This document shows positions 55,123 to 64,000 of a stretch of 64,000 nucleotides of DNA, one piece after another. The position numbers were made by a program, and so were the translations under genes. The stretch is taken from contig JAQWJE010000053.1 in assembly GCA_029248525.1 (NCBI GenBank), positions 1 to 64,000 of the forward strand. The letters are read 5' to 3'. Every line of letters begins with the position of its first letter. The stretch's first letter is position 1. The notes below the pieces were generated by a model that saw only the letters and a program-made list of their open reading frames with translations, was not told where the DNA came from and did not search any database. This stretch comes from Candidatus Binatia bacterium. Its GTDB lineage: Bacteria; Desulfobacterota; Binatia; UBA12015.

Positions 55123-56490
55123 ATGTCCATTCGCACGAAAAACCCGGCCACCGGTGAATTGATTGCGGAATATCCGACCATGACAGACGCGCAGGTTCGC
55201 TCGCGGCTCGACCGGACCGGGGCAGCATTTCGACAATGGTCGCGATCGAGTTTTGCGGAGCGCTCTCGAGTCGCTGGCCGCATAGCATCGCTGATACGCG
55301 AACAGTCGGAGGTTCTCGCCGAACTGATTACGGACGAGATGGGAAAGCCGATCGAGCAGGCACGCGCCGAGGTAGCGAAAAGCGCCTGGATGTTTGATCA
55401 TAATGCCGCTCATGCGGAAGAAGATTTATCCCCGCGCGAGGTGGCGACCGAAATGAGCCGAAGCATGGTCTGCTACCGACCACTCGGGGTCGTCTTTGCG
55501 ATCATGCCGTGGAACTTTCCCCTTTGGCAGGTGACACGCTTTACCGCGCCGAACTTGATGGCCGGCAATGCTGCGGTCCTGAGTCACGCGCCAATCTCCA
55601 CCGGTATGGGGCTGGCGATCGAGAGCTTGTTTCGTGATGCGGGTCTCCCGGAAGATGTATTCGCATCCCTGGTGATCGAGGATGCGCAAGCGGCCGGGGT
55701 GATCGCGGATCCGAATGTCGCGGCCGTGACCATTACAGGAAGTGGAAGCGCCGGCCGGGCGGTTGCGGTAGAGTCTGCCCGTCACTTGAAGAAGGTGGTT
55801 CTGGAACTCGGGGGCAACGACCCGTACCTGATTCTGGAGGATGCGGATCTCGACCACGCAGCCGACTGCTGTGTGGACCTGCGCATGCTGGTCTCGGGGC
55901 AGGTCTGTGTTTCACCGAAGCGCCTGATCGCCGTGAACTCGATTTACGATGCCTTCGAGGCTCGTGTGCTCGAGCGGGTATCGGAATATCTTTGCGGTGA
56001 TCCAAGATTGAGCACCACGAAACTTGGCCCTCTGGCGCGGAGTGACCTTCGCGAGACGGTCCACCAACAGGTCACTCGCACCGTCTCGGATGGGGCGACA
56101 TGCCTGATGGGGGGGCAGATTCCGGCTGGACCTGGATTCTTCTACCCGGCTACGGTCTTGCGCGATATCCCGCGGGGATCTGCTGCGGACCGTGAGGAGA
56201 TTTTTGGTCCGGTACTCAGCCTGTTTTGCGCGGATGGCGAGGCCGCCGCAGTTCGTATGGCCAACGATACTCCCTTCGGTCTCGGCGCAGCAGTTTTCAC
56301 GGCGGATGTCGCCAAGGGAGAGCGGCTGGCTCGGGAGGAACTCGAAGCCGGGACTTGCGCGGTAAACACCTTTGTTTCCTCGGATCCGCGCCTGCCGTTT
56401 GGCGGAATCAAACAAAGCGGTTTCGGTCGAGAGAGCTCGGCCGAGGGCATTCGCGAGTTTTGTAATACCAAAGTCCTCCATATTCGATAA
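55123..56490 (+). CDS. NAD(P)-dependent aldehyde dehydrogenase (succinate-semialdehyde-like)
   Basis: 455 residues. Motifs in order: IMPWNFPLWQVTR (about 127), TITGSGSAGRAVAVESA (about 205), VVLELGGNDPYLIL with catalytic Glu (about 228), SGQVCVSPKRLI with the nucleophilic Cys (about 263), EEIFGPVLSLF and GGIKQSGFGRES. The layout and length fit succinate-semialdehyde/aldehyde dehydrogenases of the GabD/YneI type. It oxidises an aldehyde to the acid in the cytoplasm. Likely co-transcribed with the upstream CoA-transferase gene. Confidence 0.93.
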   Translation: MSIRTKNPATGELIAEYPTMTDAQVRSRLDRTGAAFRQWSRSSFAERSRVAGRIASLIREQSEVLAELITDEMGKPIEQARAEVAKSAWMFDHNAAHAEEDLSPREVATEMSRSMVCYRPLGVVFAIMPWNFPLWQVTRFTAPNLMAGNAAVLSHAPISTGMGLAIESLFRDAGLPEDVFASLVIEDAQAAGVIADPNVAAVTITGSGSAGRAVAVESARHLKKVVLELGGNDPYLILEDADLDHAADCCVDLRMLVSGQVCVSPKRLIAVNSIYDAFEARVLERVSEYLCGDPRLSTTKLGPLARSDLRETVHQQVTRTVSDGATCLMGGQIPAGPGFFYPATVLRDIPRGSAADREEIFGPVLSLFCADGEAAAVRMANDTPFGLGAAVFTADVAKGERLAREELEAGTCAVNTFVSSDPRLPFGGIKQSGFGRESSAEGIREFCNTKVLHIR

Positions 56491-56632
56491 TGCCGGTTGT
56501 CTTCGGACCTCCTCGCGGTTGATGTGCCACCCGCAATGTCGTCTGCGCCTGCCGAGCGTTTTGGCATTCGCTAGGTTGCCTTTATCGGCGTAATTCTTGG
56601 TGTTTACCCGGGAATTGGGATAAACCGTCTTT

Positions 56633-58669
56633 GTGAGCAAAGTGGATGGAAGATTTTCGCTGGTGATCCTTGGCTTGGCCCTCTCTTTGATGTTTGCGGA
56701 GGTCGGGCGCGCCGCGGAGCCTGAGGCCCCTGGCATTATCAACGGCAGTCCGAGTTCGGAATTCCCCGGCGTCGGCCAATTGCTCGAGTATCTGGCTCCT
56801 GAACTACCGGCTTCTGACGGATTGGGTACGTGCACGGTGACTCTGGTGGGTTGCTCAACTGCGGTTACGGCGGCTCATTGCGTCTGCGATCCGATCAACC
56901 GAATCGCAAACGGGGCCGATTGCCAACCGGGCGAAATCGACGCGCCGGACGCCAGTGAGTTTGGAGCTTTCTTCTCGAACCTCGGGATACGGGTGATTTC
57001 TTCGATCGAAGTTCACCCGGACTACGATCCAGCAGATAACTTCGATGCGGATGTTGCGGTGCTGCGATTAGGGGTCCCGGTGGACGGGATTCGCCCGATG
57101 CCTTTGGCGTCCGGTGCTGCGCCGGCGGTCGGAACCGCTGGCGAGATTGTGGGCTTCGGGGTTGGGGGTGCGGGGACCGCTCTCGGCAGGCCGGGGATCA
57201 AACGCTCGGGTGACGTCGAAGTCGCGGCTTGTGCTTTCACGACAGATACGCAGATTTGTACGGATTTCGCGGAACCGCTGGGTCAGCCAGGTGATAATTC
57301 GGCACCGTGTGATGCTGATTCGGGCGCACCTCTTCTGGTTGAGTCGGGTGGTACTCTGGAGGTTGCTGGAATCGCTTCCTTCCATGCTGACGACGCCGGG
57401 GATTGTGCGCCGCCGAGCCAGAGTCATTATGCGGCAACCGCCTCTGTGGCTTCCTTCCTGGCGGCAGCGTCCGCAGCGGACCTGTCAACCGCGGCCTGTG
57501 GTCCTTTCCTCCAAGCGGGCGAGTCAGGCGCGCAGAGTAACTACTGGTTGTCGAATTTAGTGGATCTCGGTCAGGGTTCGTTCGACTCCGAAGAACACTC
57601 TTTCGTGGTACCTGCCGGAGCCTCACGTCTGATGGTTACTCTCAATGGCGAGCAAGCGGTTTATCTGGATAACGGATCGGACTTGAGATTTACTGATTTC
57701 GATCTGGAGGTTTGGCGGGATGCCGACCCGAACACGATCATATGTTCTTCTGAGGGAGATAGCGTCGTTGAGTCCTGCGATGAAATCTTTGCCCCGCAGC
57801 CGGGCAGTTGGACCGCGCGAGCGACCCGCTACTCGTTCGTCGGCGGTGAATACCAACTCGTTGCGAATTATCTCCTTCCCGACGGTACAGAGCCTCCGCA
57901 GGGCAACCCGCTGCTCGTCTCGTCGATCCTGCCGACCAGCCGCTCGGTTCAGGTCGGTGATGGTGCAACTGCCTTCGCGACGATTTTGAACGCCGGGGAT
58001 GGCGCAGGGCAGTCCTGCACCCTGACTTTGGGGAGCGAGATTCCTGCGACGCTGACGAGTTGGCAGACCGACCCCGCAACGAATGCGATTATCAGCGAGG
58101 CCAACCCCGCAATCGAGATTCCGGCAGGCGGGGCCTCGACGTGGGTTTTCCGAATTGTGGCCGATGAACCCGTGGCACCGACGGAGGTCGAGCTGATTTT
58201 TGACTGCGAGAATTCCTTGGCGGCGACCATCTACCCGGGAATCAATACCCTGCTGCTTTCAGCCTCCGCGGCACCGGTGCCCGATGTTGTGGCCCTGGCG
58301 CTGACGGGGAGTGGTAACGGGATTCTCGAAATTGCGGGTTCGTCGGCGGCGTCGGCTTTTGTCACCGCATCGATTAATCTGGGTTCGGCTTCGCCCATGA
58401 ATGTCACGGCGCGCGCGTCGAGTGCTAACCTGCCGTTGAATGTAGTGATTTGTGAGTCGAACCCGCTGACAGCGGTTTGCCTTTCCCCTCCGGGCAGCGT
58501 GGCAAGTTTGACGATGGGCGCCGGTGCGACCCCGACGTTTTCCATTTTTGTGACAGCGCGAGGCTCTGTGCCGCTCGACGCCGCACAGAATCGGATTTAC
58601 GTTGAATTCCGCGACGCCGACGGAGTGCTACGTGGCTCAAGCAGCGTCGCTGTATCGACGAATGGTTAG
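56633..58669 (+). CDS. Secreted trypsin-like serine protease with C-terminal beta domains
   Basis: 678 residues from a GTG; signal peptide ending near GRAAEPE. The S1 domain (35-285) has PGIINGSPSSEFP at the activation-type N-terminus, VTAAHCVC (His), DNFDADVAVLRL (Asp) and APCDADSGAPLL (Ser; GDSGGP is changed to ADSGAP). Six or more Cys suggest disulfides. The remainder (290-678) is a set of beta-sandwich domains, including a 'PGSWTARATRYSFVGGEYQL' pre-peptidase-C-like segment. It probably digests extracellular protein or processes surface proteins. Stand-alone. Confidence 0.85.
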   Translation: MSKVDGRFSLVILGLALSLMFAEVGRAAEPEAPGIINGSPSSEFPGVGQLLEYLAPELPASDGLGTCTVTLVGCSTAVTAAHCVCDPINRIANGADCQPGEIDAPDASEFGAFFSNLGIRVISSIEVHPDYDPADNFDADVAVLRLGVPVDGIRPMPLASGAAPAVGTAGEIVGFGVGGAGTALGRPGIKRSGDVEVAACAFTTDTQICTDFAEPLGQPGDNSAPCDADSGAPLLVESGGTLEVAGIASFHADDAGDCAPPSQSHYAATASVASFLAAASAADLSTAACGPFLQAGESGAQSNYWLSNLVDLGQGSFDSEEHSFVVPAGASRLMVTLNGEQAVYLDNGSDLRFTDFDLEVWRDADPNTIICSSEGDSVVESCDEIFAPQPGSWTARATRYSFVGGEYQLVANYLLPDGTEPPQGNPLLVSSILPTSRSVQVGDGATAFATILNAGDGAGQSCTLTLGSEIPATLTSWQTDPATNAIISEANPAIEIPAGGASTWVFRIVADEPVAPTEVELIFDCENSLAATIYPGINTLLLSASAAPVPDVVALALTGSGNGILEIAGSSAASAFVTASINLGSASPMNVTARASSANLPLNVVICESNPLTAVCLSPPGSVASLTMGAGATPTFSIFVTARGSVPLDAAQNRIYVEFRDADGVLRGSSSVAVSTNG

Positions 58670-58735
58670 AACGAGCGAGGCAAGATCGATTTGAAAAGCT
58701 CGGTCGCTCGGACGAGTTGGGCGAGAGGTGGGGAT

Positions 58736-59950
58736 TCAATCGCTGATGGATTTGGTGATCGCTCGGAATAGGGCGATGGTCTCATGCTCCCGGTAGCTCT
58801 CCTCGCTGGCAGTCTCTCCGTAGTCACTGTTCGCGGATAGTTTCACGATCACGGTTTTCCTGAGCGGGTTGACGAAGATGAACTGGTTATAGACACCGAT
58901 TGCTGAGAATTCGCCTTCCGTGCCGGCCGGCACCCACCACTGGTGGCCGTAGCCAAGACCGAACATGGTATTTCCCTCGGCCGGTTGCAGATGTGGGGCA
59001 TCTGGCGTGACCGAAGCGCGGGTCCAGTCGGCGGGGACGATCTGCGTGCCATTGAACTGGCCGCCAAGCCGGTAAATCTCTCCGAGTTTCGCATAATCAC
59101 GCGCGGTTGCATTGAGTCCGGCGAAAGCCATTTCCATGTTCTCGTTGTCCAGAAGCCAGTAGCCCGAAGACTCAGCCCCCATCGGTAACCAGATTTTCTC
59201 CGACATATAATCGGTGATGGGCTGTCCGGTCGCTCGGACGAGAAGCATGCCCAGCGCCTGCGTGTCTGCGGAATTGTACCGAGCGACGGTGCCGGGTTCG
59301 TTTTCCGGCTCGAGTGACTTGGTGAATTCATCCGTGGATCCCCCCCAGGCAAAGATCTTCGCGAAGCGATTGATATCCGAATTCGGATCGCTGTAGTCTT
59401 CGTTCCAACGGGCACCCGAAGACATCTGCAGGATGTCTTTAATCCGGACCCCATCATAGGCCGAAGCCTTGAGCTCGGGCACGTAGCGGGTGATGGGATC
59501 CTCGATGCTTTGAATTTTCCCTTCATGCACGGCGATGCCGACCAGTGCGGAGATGAAACTCTTGGCAACCGACATGGAGAGCCACGGCGTCTCGGGGCCG
59601 CCGGTAAGCCAGTACTCCTCGAATTGGATTTCTCCCTCGTGCAGAACCAGCAAAGCCGCGGTATCAGTTTCGCTTAAAAAATCATCGACGGAAATCGACT
59701 TGCCCCGATAGGGAAAGCTCGCCGGAAGCTGGAGGCCTATGCCGGTCGGGAAGACGTAGGGTGCGTCCGCCGGCAGCATTTCCGATGTGGGATAAAACTC
59801 TCTGGTGCGATGGAAATTTTGATATTGTTCAGCGCCACTGAAAAGAGTCGCGACCATGTAGATGCGCTCGAACCGCTCCCGAAAGAAAATGCCACCGATA
59901 GCGATGGCTGCGATTACGATAAGGACGGTCGTCCCGAGGAATTTCTTCAT
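58736..59950 (-). CDS. Beta-lactamase-fold serine hydrolase (class C / esterase-like)
   Basis: 404 residues with AAAGAGACC before the ATG and a single N-terminal membrane helix (GTTVLIVIAAIAIGGIFF). The penicillin-binding-fold active site is present: SMSVAKSF (SxxK, about 130) and ARYNSADTQ (YxN, about 222); a KTG-like third motif is not obvious in the GLGYGHQWWVP region. It resembles 6-aminohexanoate-dimer hydrolase and EstB-type esterases rather than resistance beta-lactamases. Membrane-anchored, periplasmic, probably an esterase or amidase. Confidence 0.88.
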   Translation of the reverse strand: MKKFLGTTVLIVIAAIAIGGIFFRERFERIYMVATLFSGAEQYQNFHRTREFYPTSEMLPADAPYVFPTGIGLQLPASFPYRGKSISVDDFLSETDTAALLVLHEGEIQFEEYWLTGGPETPWLSMSVAKSFISALVGIAVHEGKIQSIEDPITRYVPELKASAYDGVRIKDILQMSSGARWNEDYSDPNSDINRFAKIFAWGGSTDEFTKSLEPENEPGTVARYNSADTQALGMLLVRATGQPITDYMSEKIWLPMGAESSGYWLLDNENMEMAFAGLNATARDYAKLGEIYRLGGQFNGTQIVPADWTRASVTPDAPHLQPAEGNTMFGLGYGHQWWVPAGTEGEFSAIGVYNQFIFVNPLRKTVIVKLSANSDYGETASEESYREHETIALFRAITKSISD

Positions 59951-60249
59951 GAAGGTCTCTTTCTCGAAAAAGGGGCTCTCCGGCGGGTGGGCATTCGGTG
60001 CAGAAATTCAGGGATACCGGGACGATCACAGGAAAATCGACTTCCGCACCCTAGTTGGATCTATCCAGGTTGCAAGAAGGTGTGTCCGTGACCGACCGGG
60101 CATGTCGGCTGCCCCGTGAATGCTGCGGGGTAGCTTGAGTTTGCATCGGTCGCCCGTCTGTCTGCGTTTCGGGGCTGTCGCTGGTAAAGAGTCGCCACGT
60201 TTGCGGTCAAGCACCGAGCCGTGCCTGCGATTTCCGGAGCAAAGGAGAA

Positions 60250-61506
60250 ATGATGACGAACTGGATGAATTCACGAATGTGGACTGGGAATTTCCGAAAG
60301 GCGGCTCCGTTGCTTTGCGCTCTGATGCTGGCCTCCTGCAGCGGGAGTTCCGTTCCCGATTGTCCGGATCTGGTGGGCGAGTGGTCATCATCCACTTACA
60401 ACGCCTTCGGGGTGACTTCCGATGGCGAGAATCGAAAGCTGCCCGACACCTTGATGACGCTCGAGATCACCGAACAGGGTGGCTGCAGCTTTCGTGCTGT
60501 GAATCGTTGGAGCAATGGCGAGTTTGGTCGCGCGGAGTACGTGGCCGGGCTGATCCATCAAGGCGACGATGGCGTGACGCTTGTGGAGCTACCTACAACA
60601 CCCGAGGATGTTACGACCGGTCGCGTTGCCGGCAAGTTGCGCGGCGATCATATGGATTGGAGCTATGTTGGCCTGCGCGATAACGACCGCATCGCGACGG
60701 TGTTTCGTACAGTTCTGTCACGCGAGAATACGGTGGACTCCACCGTATGCCCGGACATCTCGGGCGAATGGCGCTCGAGTGAGTATCAGGCCTTGCGCCG
60801 GGACGCCTCGGGCGCCGAGACCGTGATTGAAGGTCTCTCGATGGTACTCGAGATCGAAGAACAGGTTGGGTGCACGTTTCGCGGCTACAACGTCTGGTCC
60901 AACGGCGAGATCGGAGGCCGAGAAGTAGTGGCCGGCGTGATCCATGAAGACGCAGAATTTGTGTCGATCGTAGAACTCGGCCCGCATCCGATCGACGGCA
61001 CCAGTGCCGAGATTCGGGCGCGCCTGGTCGACGGCGAGATGGAATGGGCCTACACCGGCTTGGCGATTCGCGGCGATTACGGGATTGTCTTCCGCTCGAA
61101 ATTATCGCGTTCGGGTGACGTTCAGATGGAAGACGCCTGTCCGGACATGCTCGGAAATTGGGAATCGGGCCGCTACGAGGCCTTTACCGTCGACACGCAG
61201 GGCGACGCGTCGACGATTGAGAATCTCGGCATGACCTTGCGGGTCGACTCGCAACAGGGCTGCTTGTTTGGTGGGGCAAACGAATGGAGCAACGGGGAGA
61301 TCGGTGGCTCCGAGCCAGTCCTCGGCGTGCTCTATGCCGATGGCACCAAAAGCTCGGTGGTCGAGATCGGATTACCTCCCAATGGTGGCTCTGCCGGTTT
61401 GGTGACCGGTCTTTTTCTTGGCGAGAACCGGATCCGATGGGAATACGCCGGGCTCGCAGTTGACGGCTCGAAAGCCATCGTCTTCGGCGCCTCGATTCGG
61501 CGCTGA
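60250..61506 (+). CDS. Lipoprotein made of three tandem copies of an uncharacterised domain
   Basis: 418 residues (AAGGAGAA before ATG 60250; ATG 60253 also possible). The lipoprotein signal ends LCALMLASC (Cys30). Three repeats of about 125-130 residues begin at CPDLVGEW (38), CPDISGEW (167) and CPDMLGNW (297). Each has one Cys pair with exactly 41 residues between positions (38/79, 167/208, 297/338) and a WSNGE[FI]G motif about nine residues after the second Cys, then V.G.[IL]...G and W.Y.GL segments. These are the only Cys in the mature protein apart from Cys30. This looks like a small beta-barrel (lipocalin-like) domain, but no family is recognised. Confidence 0.75.
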   Translation: MMTNWMNSRMWTGNFRKAAPLLCALMLASCSGSSVPDCPDLVGEWSSSTYNAFGVTSDGENRKLPDTLMTLEITEQGGCSFRAVNRWSNGEFGRAEYVAGLIHQGDDGVTLVELPTTPEDVTTGRVAGKLRGDHMDWSYVGLRDNDRIATVFRTVLSRENTVDSTVCPDISGEWRSSEYQALRRDASGAETVIEGLSMVLEIEEQVGCTFRGYNVWSNGEIGGREVVAGVIHEDAEFVSIVELGPHPIDGTSAEIRARLVDGEMEWAYTGLAIRGDYGIVFRSKLSRSGDVQMEDACPDMLGNWESGRYEAFTVDTQGDASTIENLGMTLRVDSQQGCLFGGANEWSNGEIGGSEPVLGVLYADGTKSSVVEIGLPPNGGSAGLVTGLFLGENRIRWEYAGLAVDGSKAIVFGASIRR

Positions 61507-61513
61507 GCGATGC

Positions 61514-61547
61514 AGCCGCCTGCCGACGCAAATTGGCAGGCGGCTTT
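61514..61547 (+). terminator. Strong hairpin terminator after the triplicated lipoprotein gene
   Basis: An 11-bp stem AGCCGCCTGCC / GGCAGGCGGCT with a 10-nt loop and TT after it, eight bases beyond the stop at 61506. It also separates the gene from the convergent ppnP. Confidence 0.7.
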
Positions 61548-61584
61548 GAAGTCGGCTGCGGCGCGGCAGCGTTGCGCAGTCCGC

Positions 61585-61866
61585 TTACTCGTAAGTACAG
61601 AGGTAGGCGCTATCCACGGCGATCTGCAGGTGGAAGACCTGGCCGGCGGCCACGGTGAACGAATCGCCGGGCTGGAAGTCCTGCCAGGTATCCTCGCCCG
61701 GCAGCTTTACGGTCATCAGGCCCGAGACCACGGTGACGACTTCCTTCTTGCTGGTGTCGAACTCGTAGTTTCCGGGTGCCATGACGCCGACGGTGGCGGG
61801 CAGGGTGGCTGTCTGGAAGGCGATCGATTTCACCTTCCCGTCAAAATATTCGTTCACTTCCAGCAT
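61585..61866 (-). CDS. ppnP: Pyrimidine/purine nucleoside phosphorylase
   Basis: 93 residues from the ATG at 61866, preceded by AAAAGGAGTCC; the family (DUF1255, E. coli YaiE/PpnP) is 94 residues. The small cupin has the conserved [16 protein letters not shown]-terminus, [16 protein letters not shown] and [18 protein letters not shown]. It phosphorolyses nucleosides to free bases and ribose-1-phosphate in purine/pyrimidine salvage. Cytoplasmic. Monocistronic by position. Confidence 0.93.
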   Translation of the reverse strand: MLEVNEYFDGKVKSIAFQTATLPATVGVMAPGNYEFDTSKKEVVTVVSGLMTVKLPGEDTWQDFQPGDSFTVAAGQVFHLQIAVDSAYLCTYE

Positions 61867-62090
61867 TGCGGACTCCTTTTCGGGGATCTCTAGCGCAATG
61901 GCGGGGATTTGCCATGGGTCGGCCACGGGAAACACCAGCGTAATCGAGGGATTTTCGGTCTGGACAGCCTGAATCGCCAAAATTCCAACTTGAACGGATT
62001 TCGGGATTCCTCTAATTTCTTGGCTTGAATTCAGGTTTATCGCGTTGGCGCTCTGAGAACCTGAGCGCGAAAACCCGGCAGTCTACCCCT

Positions 62091-62138
62091 CAACCAACTC
62101 AGCAACCTACTCAGCAACCTACCTATCAACCTACCTAC
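62091..62138 (+). repeat. Four 12-bp tandem repeats just upstream of the beta-helix gene
   Basis: Units at 62091-62102 (CAACCAACTCAG), 62103-62114 (CAACCTACTCAG), 62115-62126 (CAACCTACCTAT) and 62127-62138 (CAACCTACCTAC) are C/A-rich and lie in the 5' leader, ending 19 bp before the ATG at 62158. Slipped-strand change in copy number would alter the leader length. Confidence 0.75.
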
Positions 62139-62157
62139 CGACCGGAGAACCGACCCC

Positions 62158-64000
62158 ATGATTTGGAAACCAGGATTTCTTTGCGCGCTCGCCGGCGTGT
62201 TTCTCGCCGCCGCTTTCTCGACCCCCTCCAACGCAGCGGAACTTTGCGTCAATCCCGCCGACGTTGCGTGCTACGCGACGATCCAGGAAGCTGTCGATGA
62301 AGCCGCGACCGGCGATGTGATCACGATCCATCCCAAGGCCGACGGCAGCGCCTACAACGAGGGCGTCATCGTGGAGACGCCGGGCCTCACCCTCACAGGA
62401 TCGGTACCGGGGGAATTGGACAAGATTCTCAACCGGGTCGGATTCGGAGGCGTCAAGGCAGCACTTACGCTCAAGGACGACGACGCGAAAACTTGGTTGA
62501 AGAATTACGCCAACGGAAAGGAACTGAAAAAAGAAATCAAGACGCTTGCAAAAGTCGCCCGGCAAAAGATCTTCCTCACGACCTGTCCGGGCGTGATGGT
62601 CGAGAGTTGCCAGTTGCGGGGCTGCGGTCGCACCGAGGAGCCGCCAAGCGAGAGTGGAATTCGCGTGGAAGCAAACGACACAACTTTGTCGCATCTGTCC
62701 ATCCGGCACGGGTTGTATGGTGTTGCCATTAACCCCGATGTGACCGGTACGACGATCTCCAATATATGCTTCCGCGCCAATAGCCGGATGATCGGGAGCG
62801 CGGTGCCGCGCGACTGGGACTATGATGCCGGCCCCAATGAGCGAGATGTCGTGGGCGGCAACCACAATACGACCATTCGATCGACAGCGCTGCTCAACGC
62901 TTCGTCGGAGTACGGGATTCGTATTGTAGGAGATGATGTTGTGATGGAGGAGAATATCCTCGTCAATACCGATGGCATCGAAGTGAAGGGCGAAGATTAT
63001 CGGATTTCTCGCAACGCCATCGCTGGCACCAACGACTACGAGTGCCTTGATGTCGTAGGGGCGAATGGCGTCATTACCCAGAACCTTCTCCTCGACTGCG
63101 AGGGGGCGATCAAGGTCACAGCGTCAGATGACATGGTTGTGCAGGGCAACCTGGTTCTCGGAAGCAAGAGAAGCCGCGAGATGATTCGATTTGGCCGCAA
63201 CAGTGGTCAGGTCTCGCTTCGGGCAATCATTCGCCACAATGTCCTGAGGCTGGGTACGGAATCGGGGATGGACCTGGATATAACGGGGGCTATTGTCGAA
63301 GGAAATCTGGTCGAGTCCGTCGGTAATCGCTCCTACAATGCCGGGATCGAAATGCAGGGAAGCAACAATATCCTTCGCGGAAACCTTCTGCGGACCAACA
63401 GCTACAGCGGGATCCACGTTCGCGTGAATGACGGAGATTTCGTGGAAGCGGGACTGCCTCCGGGTTCATGGAACAACGAAATCCGAGACAACTATGTTCT
63501 GGGCAATGGTACGAGCGGCATCGTTCTCGGCGTTGGAGAGGACGTGGGGTCGATGGACTCCAGCCCGGCCAAAGTCCAGAACACTCTGATCGCAGATAAC
63601 TACGTTCAGGGGAATCACGGCGAAGGCGTCGCGATCGCATCGGGCTCGGATCCGGGAGACTCGTGCCCGATCTACTGCGGTTATGACTCGGGGCGCGATG
63701 AGTGGAAGCTCTATACCAGCAATGATTCCTCAAGCTGCCAGTATTGGACCAGCAACGATACCAATGCGAGCGGTGGCGTGTGCGTTGTGACGACCGGAGG
63801 CTTCACCGAACAAGACTGCGATGATCTGGCATCGGGAAGTTGGGATTCCGGATCGCAGACCTGTCGTTTTGATTTGCCGAACGATGGCGAAGATCGTTGC
63901 CTCTGGTTCGGCGGCACCTGGGATGAGGCGGCTTCGTTTTGCGGTTATTCGGAAGCCGCGATTGCGGCCGGGCTGGCCTTGTTGGCGCCGGAAGCGACAA
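62158..64000 (+). CDS. Secreted right-handed parallel beta-helix protein (partial, runs off the window)
   Basis: 614 codons are open to the right edge. The signal peptide (about 1-26, ending SNAAELC) is followed by ATIQEAVDEAATGDVITIHP, the standard start of polysaccharide-active or CASH-type beta-helix proteins. Residues 140-480 contain successive rungs such as TTISNICFRAN, ENILVNTDGIEV, RISRNAIAG, VVQGNLVLGS, IVEGNLVESVG, NILRGNLLRTNSYSGIHV and NEIRDNYVLGNGTSGIVLGV. From about residue 500 it becomes Cys-rich (CPIYCGYDSG, CDDLASGSWDSGSQTC, CLWFGGTWDEAASFC); the last motif resembles one in the protein at 517. Carbohydrate or surface binding is inferred. Confidence 0.85.
   Translation, partial: MIWKPGFLCALAGVFLAAAFSTPSNAAELCVNPADVACYATIQEAVDEAATGDVITIHPKADGSAYNEGVIVETPGLTLTGSVPGELDKILNRVGFGGVKAALTLKDDDAKTWLKNYANGKELKKEIKTLAKVARQKIFLTTCPGVMVESCQLRGCGRTEEPPSESGIRVEANDTTLSHLSIRHGLYGVAINPDVTGTTISNICFRANSRMIGSAVPRDWDYDAGPNERDVVGGNHNTTIRSTALLNASSEYGIRIVGDDVVMEENILVNTDGIEVKGEDYRISRNAIAGTNDYECLDVVGANGVITQNLLLDCEGAIKVTASDDMVVQGNLVLGSKRSREMIRFGRNSGQVSLRAIIRHNVLRLGTESGMDLDITGAIVEGNLVESVGNRSYNAGIEMQGSNNILRGNLLRTNSYSGIHVRVNDGDFVEAGLPPGSWNNEIRDNYVLGNGTSGIVLGVGEDVGSMDSSPAKVQNTLIADNYVQGNHGEGVAIASGSDPGDSCPIYCGYDSGRDEWKLYTSNDSSSCQYWTSNDTNASGGVCVVTTGGFTEQDCDDLASGSWDSGSQTCRFDLPNDGEDRCLWFGGTWDEAASFCGYSEAAIAAGLALLAPEAT

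Noticed and set aside
62037-62252. Minus-strand open frame over the 12-bp repeats considered as a repeat protein.
   Set aside because: No start signal or homology; the repeats are better described as part of the leader of the plus-strand gene.

Overview
The window reads as chromosomal DNA of a free-living, Gram-negative bacterium of high G+C (about 60% by eye). Secreted Cys-rich proteins with GNG..EECDDGN repeats, many lipoproteins, an AcnB-type aconitase, a TonB-dependent receptor and many lipid/xenobiotic enzymes point to a deltaproteobacteria-like lineage (Binatota or Myxococcota are my guesses; no rRNA or marker gene settles it). Almost every intact gene has a recognisable family. There is no phage, CRISPR or plasmid module; the only mobile-element trace is a truncated integrase next to a tRNA-Arg.

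Layout. 0.5-19.4 kb is a loose region of secreted and lipoprotein genes (small Cys-rich proteins, lipoprotein alpha/beta hydrolases), aconitase B, tRNA-Arg(ACG), a PlsC acyltransferase, a sterol-desaturase-like hydroxylase and a CxxCH lipoprotein, interleaved with several decayed genes (integrase, pepsin-like protease, beta-propeller, Cys-rich protein, arylsulfatase). 19.4-37.2 kb is dense metabolism and transport: N-acyl-D-amino-acid deacylase, DUF3089 lipoprotein, two GSTs, GPH/MelB transporter, TonB receptor, hotdog thioesterase, TauD dioxygenase, YfhO membrane protein, a peroxiredoxin-like/SDR fusion, enoyl-CoA hydratase, methyltransferase and DUF3604 protein. 37.2-49.5 kb holds secreted proteins, an OprB porin divergent from a multicopper oxidase, a phytanoyl-CoA dioxygenase, a P450 and a second peroxiredoxin-like gene. 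49.5-64 kb holds a spermidine-synthase-like protein, AEC transporter, acyltransferase, LOG protein, CoA-transferase and aldehyde dehydrogenase pair, trypsin-like protease, beta-lactamase-fold hydrolase, a triplicated lipoprotein, PpnP and a beta-helix protein that runs off the right edge.

Main discovery. Two genes that look broken by an in-frame TGA are best read as selenoprotein genes. In both, the TGA replaces the first Cys of a thioredoxin-fold CxxC motif (FGULFC at 32265-32267 on the minus strand; FWUPPC at 47455-47457 on the plus strand), and homologous coding sequence continues on both sides in the same frame. The first is a SelU/PRXL2-like peroxiredoxin domain fused to a short-chain dehydrogenase and has a good bacterial SECIS-like hairpin at the right distance. 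The second is an AhpC/TSA-like domain with an extra N-terminal domain and a C-terminal membrane hairpin.

Second discovery. Four unlinked small secreted proteins (517, 9767, 14718 and 37257) share a C-x13-C-x(17-26)-C-x2-[KR] core, with the 13-residue spacing invariant; this looks like an undescribed paralogous secreted family. Functionally, the P450, dioxygenases, GSTs, CoA enzymes, TonB receptor and surface esterases suggest a lifestyle of taking up and oxidising hydrophobic organic compounds; that is inference.
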